Shown here piece by piece: positions 50,099 through 56,581 of a stretch of DNA of 56,581 bases. The notes under the pieces are model-generated. The model did no database searches. It was not told the DNA's origin and worked only from the letters and a program-made list of their open reading frames with translations. Position 1 is the first letter of the stretch. Every line of letters begins with the position of its first letter. The position numbers and the translations under genes are program-made. This stretch comes from UBA4055 sp964648295 (lineage in GTDB: Bacteria; UBA4055), in NCBI GenBank assembly GCA_964648295.1, contig CAZYNH010000015.1, positions 1 to 56,581 on the forward strand, read 5' to 3'.

Positions 50099-52645
50099 TC
50101 ATTTTATAAACCATTTTACATATTCCGGGTAGAGCTCGTAGAAAAAGTCTGAAGAAGGCCTTATCTTAATATTGTATCCCTGCTCGCCTGATCCTATTAC
50201 AGTGAACGATCCCGTGTATTTTGCGACATTGTCATTATATTTTTCAGCGAACCCGAGTTCAAAGCTGTTACACTCATCCTCGTCGTGCATGTAGTAGAAC
50301 TCCAGTTTCAGATCTTTTTCGCTCATGCTGTCAATGTGGACATATACTTCAACAGTTATTTTATCCTTTGTTCTGACGCCGTGCGATTCAATGTCGGTAA
50401 AAGCGTCTTTTATCAGTATCGAGTTCCATTTGTCGTGGAATTTTTTATTAAGGGCGATTATATCGTCAATTTTCTTAAAATTGCCTTCCTCGAGCTCATC
50501 GAGATTTTTAAATTCTCTTGCGTAGAATTTGTTGAAGTACTCAGTCAGCATCCTGTGCATATTAAAACCCTTTCCGACTGAATAGATAGAATTCTTCATC
50601 ATCTCAACCCACGCTTCAGGGTAATAACTGTCTCCTTTTTCATAGAAGATCTCGGTTATCTCGTCTTCAAGAAGATCGTAGATCTGCTGCGCTTCCGCCG
50701 CGGTTTTAAGCGCTAGGTCGCTGTAAATGTCACCGGCAGTAATTGCCCATCCGTTCTTTCCGTCATAGCACTCGGGCCACCATCCGTCCAGAACGCTCAG
50801 GTTAAGAACGCCGTTGATCCCGGCTTTTATCCCTGATGTTCCGCTTGCCTCCATCGGTTTTATTGGGTTATTTAGCCACACATCCACACCCTGTACCATG
50901 TGACGAGCGATGTCCATATCGTAATCCTCGACGAACACGATGTGGTCTTCAAGCTGGTATTCTATAGCGAAATTCAGGATATCCTTTATTATTGTTTTTC
51001 CGGCAAGATCGGCAGGATGCGCTTTACCCGCGAATATGATCTGGACAGGCCTCTGCGGGTTCGTAAGTATCTTTCTCAGCCTTTCGGGGTCCTGAAGCAG
51101 CAGATTCGCTCTTTTATAAGTGGCGAACCTTCTGGCGAACCCGATGGTCAGGAACTGGGGATTGAGTACATTGGAAGCTTTCTTTATGCTTTTTGCCGGA
51201 GCGCCTCTTCTCTGAAGAGTATGTACCAGTTTCTTTCTGACAAAAGTAACGAGCTGCTCTTTTCTTCTCTTATGAGCCTCCCAGATCTCATTGCCCGGTA
51301 TTGCCGAAACCCCGTCCCATACTTCAGCGCGGTTGGCTTTGTGCATATAATCAGGGCCGATGTACCTGTCGAACAGGTAGGTGATCTCCATACTTAGCCA
51401 TGTCTGCAGATGCACTCCGTTCGTAACATATCCGATAGGTATCTCGTCGTCATGCATGTGAGGGAATATCTCCTTCCACATCCCTCTTGAAACCTCGCCG
51501 TGAAGCTTTGATACCCCGTTTTTATATTTTGAGTATTTTATAGCGAAGATAGGAAGCCAGAATATCCTTGAATTATCTACCCGGCCGCACTGCAGGAACC
51601 TGTCCATCGTCATTCCCAGCTCGTCGATATCCTGTTTAAAGTATTCCCTGATGAAGATCTCGTCAAAATGCTCGTTCCCTTCGATCACGGGTGTATGAGT
51701 GGTAAATACGGTCGACTGGGTAATGAGCTGCTTGGCTTTCTCGAAAGACATTTTCTGCTCAAGGACTAGCTTTTTCATTCTTTCGAGGATAAGAAATGCC
51801 GAATGTCCCTCGTTGAGATGGAAGACCCTCGGTTTAATGCCGAGTATGTCCAGAGCTTTAAGGCCGCCCTGTCCCAGTATTATTTCCTGCTGTATCCTCA
51901 AGTGCTTGTCCGCTACATAAAGGTGGTCAGTTATGCATCTGGCGGAAAGGCTGTTCTGTGGTATATTCGTATCAAGCAGGTACAGTTTTACTTTACCTAC
52001 ATCAATCTCCCATATTTTTACCCAGACCGTTTCGCCTTTGATCTTTAAAGGGAAAATGATAGCCTCGTCTTTCTCATTAACGGTCTCTTTGACGGGTTTC
52101 AGATACCATTTGTTCTCAAGATATTCCTCCTGCTGGAAGCCGTCTATCGCTATTCTCTGGTTCATATAGCCGTAGGTATATAAGAGACCTATACCGTAGA
52201 GAGGTATTCCGGTATCTGAAGCGGCTTTCAGATAATCGCCCGCCAGAACTCCGAGCCCGCCGGAATAAATCGCTACTGATTCGTGCATGCCGAACTCCAT
52301 CGAGAAATACGCGATCGAATTATCTTTGTCCGCCGGTATGTCGTTGCCTTCCTCGTCCGTGTAATATCCCTCGAAATTCATATATCTCTTGAATTTATCG
52401 TGAACTTTTTCCAGTTCATACAGAAATCCGCTGTCCTTTGACAGTTTATCCATTTCTTCGGGAGGCAGTTTATGCAGAAATTCGACAGGGTTATGTTTTA
52501 CCTGCCTGAAAAGTTCGGGATTGATCCGTCTGAAAAGCCTTTCAGCTTCTTTATCCCAGGTCGACCACATATTGTAGGATATTTCATACAGGGGCGCGAG
52601 GGAATCGGGAGCCACCGGTTTTACATAAAAATTTTTCAGTTTCAT
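50099..52645 (-). CDS. glgP: alpha-glucan phosphorylase
   Basis: This enzyme releases glucose 1-phosphate from glycogen or maltodextrin. The 848-residue protein belongs to the DUF3417-containing bacterial/archaeal type: an N-terminal DUF3417 domain (YEISYNMWSTWDKEAERLF), then a GT35 core with YFSMEFGMHESVAIYSGGLGVLAGD and HLNEGHSAF. The PLP-lysine motif is EASGTSGIKAGINGVLNLS. A short C-terminal tail follows. It is the last gene of the glycogen operon, 15 bases after the GH57 gene. Confidence 0.95.
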   Translation of the reverse strand: MKLKNFYVKPVAPDSLAPLYEISYNMWSTWDKEAERLFRRINPELFRQVKHNPVEFLHKLPPEEMDKLSKDSGFLYELEKVHDKFKRYMNFEGYYTDEEGNDIPADKDNSIAYFSMEFGMHESVAIYSGGLGVLAGDYLKAASDTGIPLYGIGLLYTYGYMNQRIAIDGFQQEEYLENKWYLKPVKETVNEKDEAIIFPLKIKGETVWVKIWEIDVGKVKLYLLDTNIPQNSLSARCITDHLYVADKHLRIQQEIILGQGGLKALDILGIKPRVFHLNEGHSAFLILERMKKLVLEQKMSFEKAKQLITQSTVFTTHTPVIEGNEHFDEIFIREYFKQDIDELGMTMDRFLQCGRVDNSRIFWLPIFAIKYSKYKNGVSKLHGEVSRGMWKEIFPHMHDDEIPIGYVTNGVHLQTWLSMEITYLFDRYIGPDYMHKANRAEVWDGVSAIPGNEIWEAHKRRKEQLVTFVRKKLVHTLQRRGAPAKSIKKASNVLNPQFLTIGFARRFATYKRANLLLQDPERLRKILTNPQRPVQIIFAGKAHPADLAGKTIIKDILNFAIEYQLEDHIVFVEDYDMDIARHMVQGVDVWLNNPIKPMEASGTSGIKAGINGVLNLSVLDGWWPECYDGKNGWAITAGDIYSDLALKTAAEAQQIYDLLEDEITEIFYEKGDSYYPEAWVEMMKNSIYSVGKGFNMHRMLTEYFNKFYAREFKNLDELEEGNFKKIDDIIALNKKFHDKWNSILIKDAFTDIESHGVRTKDKITVEVYVHIDSMSEKDLKLEFYYMHDEDECNSFELGFAEKYNDNVAKYTGSFTVIGSGEQGYNIKIRPSSDFFYELYPEYVKWFIK

Positions 52646-52660
52646 ATTGTTCTCCGCAGT

Positions 52661-53854
52661 TTATATTTTTTCTTCAAGGTCTGTAAGAGCGTTCATAAAG
52701 TTCCTGTAGCCTGTTTCGGGTGATCCGTAAGGCGAGAAGTATTTATGGACATCCCCGTCCTGAAAATATTTTGTCGACATATAGTAGAAATGGTCGGATG
52801 TTGAAAGTTTTCTTGCTATCTCGATCAATTCCGGATTCCCGGCCGCTTTGACTTTCTGAAGTATGTCATAGAACGTTTCAAGCGCGTTATACTGCATATC
52901 GTTCTCTCTCCATGCAGAAAGGTCCCTTTCCATATCCGCCCATGATACAGGTTCGGGGAAGGATATGCTTTCAGGCTGGTAATTCGTTTTTTCCAAAACA
53001 TCTGACGGCCATGCGAACTCGATGTTCCTTGATTTGAGCGCTTTTTCGGGGAGATGGTGCATGAACTCGAATATGCCGGTCTCTTCCCACTGGTGTTCCC
53101 CGAATGTTTCGTAATCCATGAAAAGGTTCAAAAAGAGGTTCTTTTTCCCTTTTTCGATCAGGTTAAGGTCAAGTATCCATTTTACGAACTTGTCAACTGT
53201 AAGCGGATATTCCACCCATCCCTTGTTCGAGAACCTGAACGCGATATCGTCGGAAAGGGAATAGAATTTTAACAGCATATAGAGGTTCTTCGCTCTGTCT
53301 TTGTATGCGTACAAAGGAGATCTCCAGTCCAGTATTCTGTCCACTCCCTCGGTTATTATTACTTTATAACCCTCTTCCTCCCAGATGTAATCCGAAAGCG
53401 TGTCCTGATAGATAAGCTCTGTATTCCTGAATGTAATGGGGGAGAACCCGAACTCCTTTTTAATAGTTTCCCTGTGCATTCTTACCTGATCAAGAAACTC
53501 GCTTTTATCATACAGAAAAGAAAGTGAGTGATAATAAGTTTCTCCCAGAAACTCGACGCAGTTGGTCTTTGCGAGGTCCCTGAACGAATAAAGCACTTCC
53601 GGCGCGTATTTCCTGAACTGCTCGATCGCTGTTCCGGTTATGGAAAAGGACACCTTGAACTTTCCCTCGAATTTCTCAATGAGCTTTAACAGGAGTTTGT
53701 TGGTAGGCAGGTAGCATTTGTTGGCTACTTTTCTCATTACCTCGGCGTTAAGCTCATCATCGAAGCAGTCTTTTCCCTTGCCTATGTCCAATACCGAGAA
53801 ATTCCTGATCCTGTAAGGCTGGTGAACCTGAAAATAAAAAACAAGGTCTATCAT
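52661..53854 (-). CDS. GH57 alpha-amylase-type glycoside hydrolase
   Basis: The 397-residue GH57 protein shows the conserved motifs in order: FQVHQPYR (motif 1), GETYYHSLS (2), FRNTELIY with the catalytic nucleophile Glu (3) and FMDYETFGEHQW with the catalytic Asp (4). Other GH57 members are amylases, branching enzymes or 4-alpha-glucanotransferases; ~400 residues and the operon suggest an intracellular alpha-amylase or glucanotransferase on glycogen. No signal peptide. Start and stop overlap the neighbouring glycogen synthase gene by four bases (ATGA). Confidence 0.9.
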   Translation of the reverse strand: MIDLVFYFQVHQPYRIRNFSVLDIGKGKDCFDDELNAEVMRKVANKCYLPTNKLLLKLIEKFEGKFKVSFSITGTAIEQFRKYAPEVLYSFRDLAKTNCVEFLGETYYHSLSFLYDKSEFLDQVRMHRETIKKEFGFSPITFRNTELIYQDTLSDYIWEEEGYKVIITEGVDRILDWRSPLYAYKDRAKNLYMLLKFYSLSDDIAFRFSNKGWVEYPLTVDKFVKWILDLNLIEKGKKNLFLNLFMDYETFGEHQWEETGIFEFMHHLPEKALKSRNIEFAWPSDVLEKTNYQPESISFPEPVSWADMERDLSAWRENDMQYNALETFYDILQKVKAAGNPELIEIARKLSTSDHFYYMSTKYFQDGDVHKYFSPYGSPETGYRNFMNALTDLEEKI

Positions 53855-55170
53855 ATTTTCCTTCCGGTTGTTTTTTTATAGACTTCCATGATCTCCCCGC
53901 AGGCTTTGTCCCATTTGATAAGCTCTACCTCATGCCTTCCTTTTTCTCCAAGTTCATTTCTTTTCTCCGGATTTTCGATAAGGTCAAGAATATGATCGGC
54001 TAGAAGCTTTATGTCCCAGAAATCAACTTTGATCGCGTTCTTTATGACCTCGGCTACACCCGACTGCTTAGATATTATCGTGGCTAACCCGTAAGACATC
54101 GCCTCGAGCGGAGCTATCCCGAAAGGTTCTGATACCGAGCTGAGAACGTATATGTCCGAATTGGTGAACATTTCAGCGACATGAGTTGCGTTGAGGAATC
54201 CTGTGAAGAGGAACCGGTTCTTCAGCCTGTATTTGGCAGATTTGTGAAGGATCTTTTTTTCCATATCTCCGGCGCCGGCCATAATGAACCTGACCTTGGG
54301 ATATTTATTCAGAATGATGCGCGCAGCCTCAAGAAAATAATCAGGGCCTTTCTGCAGGGTGATCCTGCCGAGAAAAAGTACTACCGGATCCTTAAACAGC
54401 CTCTTTCTGCCGGCGAATTTTTTAATATCTATGTTGTGCGCATTATGAACGACATTTATTTTACCTGTGTCTATCGCGTACCGGGAGATCACCATTTCAG
54501 CCGTATATCTTGAAACGGCGATCACTGAATCGGCTTCCGTCATGCCGGAATACTCGATTTTGTGGATCCGTTCGTCGCCTGCTCCTCCGGCCCTGTCGAA
54601 TTCCGTGGCGTGCATATGGCAGACCAGTTTTTTACCCGAAACGGTCTTTGCTATAATTCCGGCAGGATAGGTAAGCCAGTCGTGCGCATGGATAATGTCA
54701 TAATCAAGCGTCTGGGCATATCTCTGAGCCCTGATGGTGAACTCCTTTACTTTCTCAAAAATGTTCTCGCTGCCCATTATATTGTTCATTATCTCATAAA
54801 AAGGGATCTTTGTCCTGTGCTCGAATTTCTCCGTAAAATTTCTGAAATACTCATAAAAGGTGCTTACTTCCTTTGTGCTTATATAGGATTCGGGAATTGA
54901 AGTAACACCCGAGAAACTGAACCTTTCTGATGAGTTTTTGAAAACCGTGCTGACATATTCGATCTCCTTTGCCGGCGAAATGAATTTCATCGGGAGATCA
55001 TCGACATCCGTTTCTTCTCTCATAGGAAAATAGACCTCTTCTCTTGTCGGAAGTACAAGGTCGACTTCTATACCTTTCTTTAAAAGGCCTTTTACTATTC
55101 CGTAACAGGCTGTACCCAGACCTCCCGAAATGAGAGGCGGGAATTCCCACGTGAACATCAGAACTTTCAT
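53851..55170 (-). CDS. glycogen/starch synthase-like glycosyltransferase (GT4/GT5)
   Basis: The 439-residue GT-B enzyme opens MFTWEFPPLISGGLGTACYG (the nucleotide-sugar-loop motif of synthases) and carries HAHDWLTYPAG, the donor-binding FLGRITLQKGPDYFLEAA and SEPFGIAPLEAMSYG with the catalytic Glu. By neighbourhood it elongates alpha-1,4-glucan from ADP- or UDP-glucose. Lysine of the classical K-x-G-G-L motif is replaced (ISGGLG), which is usual in GT4 synthases of this type. Overlaps the debranching gene by four bases. Confidence 0.85.
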   Translation of the reverse strand: MKVLMFTWEFPPLISGGLGTACYGIVKGLLKKGIEVDLVLPTREEVYFPMREETDVDDLPMKFISPAKEIEYVSTVFKNSSERFSFSGVTSIPESYISTKEVSTFYEYFRNFTEKFEHRTKIPFYEIMNNIMGSENIFEKVKEFTIRAQRYAQTLDYDIIHAHDWLTYPAGIIAKTVSGKKLVCHMHATEFDRAGGAGDERIHKIEYSGMTEADSVIAVSRYTAEMVISRYAIDTGKINVVHNAHNIDIKKFAGRKRLFKDPVVLFLGRITLQKGPDYFLEAARIILNKYPKVRFIMAGAGDMEKKILHKSAKYRLKNRFLFTGFLNATHVAEMFTNSDIYVLSSVSEPFGIAPLEAMSYGLATIISKQSGVAEVIKNAIKVDFWDIKLLADHILDLIENPEKRNELGEKGRHEVELIKWDKACGEIMEVYKKTTGRKI

Positions 55171-56581
55171 TTTTTTGCTCCGGTCTTATCGAAAACATGT
55201 TCCGCCGTTATAAGCGACGCGACGCTCCAAGCCTGAGCAGGGCATCCTTTGGGAAAATGGGGATTATCGCCGTCCCAGACCTCCGCGACCGAAGAAATGT
55301 GGCCTTTAAGAATACCCTGTTTTAACCTGTCTACAAAGAGATCTATTGAGCTTCTGAGTTCGGCTTTTTTCATTTTCTTTCCGTTCAGGGCTGCGAAAGT
55401 CTCAATGAACGGACCAAGAAGCCAAGCCCAGACGGTTCCCTGATGATACGCCATGTCGAGCTGAGTATGATTTCCTATAAATTTTTTCTTGAACGAGCTG
55501 TTCCGCGGCGTCAGTGTCCTCAATCCGTACGGAGTGAGGAGTTCCTCTTTAGCGATATCGAAACTTTTCTGCATTTCCTCTTTTGACCAGAGTTTGTGTG
55601 GCAGAGACATAGCTATGAGTACATTAGGCCTGAACTCATCCACGGGATAATTGTTCTCTATCCTGTCCGTGATGTGTCCGTCAAGTATGAATTTGCCTGC
55701 GGAAGATTCAATCCGGGCTATAAGATCCCGGATATCTTTCATGCTGAAACTGATGTATTTCAGTTTGAAAGTTTTCTTTTTACCGCCGGATGCGGCCGAT
55801 TCGAAAATCCTTAGAGCGTTATACCAGAGCGCGTTTATCTCGACGGGCTTTCCCCATCTCGGCGTTACCGGTTTATTATATACTTTGGCATCCATCCATG
55901 TAAGCGCGTCGTCACCGGCTTTGATCTCAAGCATCCCGTCCGCGTCGGTGAAGAAGGGAAGTATTTTGTTGAAACCATAGTTCCCGATAATCTCGGAAAG
56001 ATAACCGAAGAGCCTTGTTTTTACTTTCTCGTCCTCAATATAAGGGTAAACATCTCCTATTCTGGCTGCCATCCACAAAGCCGCGTCGATAGAACTGTAG
56101 TTGGTTCCCTGTCCGCCTTCTCCTATCACATTGGGCAGCATGCCTTTCTGAAGCTTTTTCCCGTATTTGTCCAGGATCTTAAGATATAGATCCCGGCCTT
56201 TGTTCATGTAAAGTAGAGCTTTCATGCTGATCATAGTATCCCTGCCCCAGGATGAGAACCACGGGAATCCCGCCACGATGTCGTCTTTGAGCAAAAATGT
56301 CTTAAACACATCTTCAAGAATTTCCGGGTATTTTTTCAGGGGGAACAGGTTCTCGTCAGCAAAACTTATCTTTTCCAGAGAATATCCGGACCCGCAGTTT
56401 TTGGGGTGATCTTTCGGATAGACACTTTTAGCATACCTTTTATCTATCTCTTTTGATATCTTTTCGTGATTATCCAGAGGCTCGTCAGAATAGAGAATAT
56501 AGGCAGACTCGCCCTTCTGAAGAGTAATCGACATCACACACGGTGAGATGACGCTCTCGACGGGGTCGTAACCCCTTGATG
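55167..56581 (-). CDS. glycogen debranching enzyme (amylo-1,6-glucosidase), 5' end cut off
   Basis: The frame stays open past the GTG/ATG near 56537 to the window edge (GYDPVESVISPCVM precedes the first Met), so only the C-terminal ~470 residues of a probably ~650-residue protein are seen. The GH133-like catalytic domain shows AGFPWFSSWGRDTMIS, GGQGTNYSSIDAALW, AYHQGTVWAWLLGPFIE and EVWDGDNPHFPKGCPAQAW. The enzyme removes alpha-1,6 branches of glycogen. It is the first visible gene of the minus-strand glycogen operon; a promoter would lie beyond the window. Confidence 0.93.
   Translation of the reverse strand, partial: SRGYDPVESVISPCVMSITLQKGESAYILYSDEPLDNHEKISKEIDKRYAKSVYPKDHPKNCGSGYSLEKISFADENLFPLKKYPEILEDVFKTFLLKDDIVAGFPWFSSWGRDTMISMKALLYMNKGRDLYLKILDKYGKKLQKGMLPNVIGEGGQGTNYSSIDAALWMAARIGDVYPYIEDEKVKTRLFGYLSEIIGNYGFNKILPFFTDADGMLEIKAGDDALTWMDAKVYNKPVTPRWGKPVEINALWYNALRIFESAASGGKKKTFKLKYISFSMKDIRDLIARIESSAGKFILDGHITDRIENNYPVDEFRPNVLIAMSLPHKLWSKEEMQKSFDIAKEELLTPYGLRTLTPRNSSFKKKFIGNHTQLDMAYHQGTVWAWLLGPFIETFAALNGKKMKKAELRSSIDLFVDRLKQGILKGHISSVAEVWDGDNPHFPKGCPAQAWSVASLITAEHVFDKTGAKK

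Noticed and set aside
1..56581. tRNA, rRNA, CRISPR or insertion sequences
   Set aside because: I looked in the gaps for cloverleaf-like GGTTCGA arms, regular short repeats and transposase frames and saw none.

Overview
The window reads as chromosomal DNA of a Gram-negative bacterium, most likely an uncultured member of the FCB group (Fibrobacterota-Chlorobiota-Bacteroidota and relatives such as Delongbacteria or Cloacimonadota). The support is two proteins with C-terminal 'YPNPF' FlgD-like sorting domains, PorV/PorQ-type outer-membrane proteins, an MCE lipid-transport operon, many lipoproteins and small beta-barrels, and GH57/DUF3417 glycogen enzymes. The exact phylum is an inference. I see no rRNA, tRNA, CRISPR array, insertion sequence or phage gene. 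The bases are almost fully coding, and no gap exceeds 300 bp.

Layout. 99-5056 (minus) is an MCE/Mla-like operon: MCE protein, PqiC-like lipoprotein, a dedicated outer-membrane protein, a STAS-fused permease and an ATPase. 5229-10729 (plus) is a cell-surface operon: lipoprotein, propeller-like protein with a sorting tail, two PorV-like barrels and a TudS/RudS-type desulfidase. 10764-17206 holds htpG, a C1 cysteine peptidase with a sorting tail, a DUF5698/DUF2179 membrane protein and three outer-membrane barrels. 17309-20212 is a 967-residue surface protein with tandem ~175-residue repeats. 20288-25519 (minus) is coaE, an HlyD-like adaptor and two ABC half-transporters. 25627-28152 is a HEAT protein with 13 copies of a G-[N/D]-D-x-Y motif. 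28308-29944 is hipBA. 30029-32053 holds a SUMF1-like protein and a lipoprotein. 32167-43538 (plus) is mostly housekeeping: rocD, purB, dnaE, rnhB, a glycosyltransferase, der, a response regulator and a sugar nucleotidyltransferase fused to a Cys-rich CWC domain. 43545-49991 (minus) holds mgtE, a HAD phosphatase, an OFA-family MFS carrier, a small secreted protein, rseP and a GlcD-like oxidase. 50099-56581 (minus) is a glycogen operon: debranching enzyme (cut by the window edge), glycogen synthase-like GT, GH57 amylase and glucan phosphorylase.

How the genes work together. The MCE operon has its own outer-membrane protein and so may form a complete inner-to-outer-membrane lipid path. The 5229-9785 genes look like a surface complex in which a sorting-tail cargo sits directly beside PorV-like shuttle candidates. 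The glycogen genes together cover synthesis, debranching, hydrolysis and phosphorolysis. The most unusual items are the MCE operon with its embedded barrel, the G-[N/D]-D-x-Y repeat protein, the CWC-tailed nucleotidyltransferase, the response regulator ending in a kinase-like dimerisation helix without an ATPase domain, and paired palindromes in front of dnaE.
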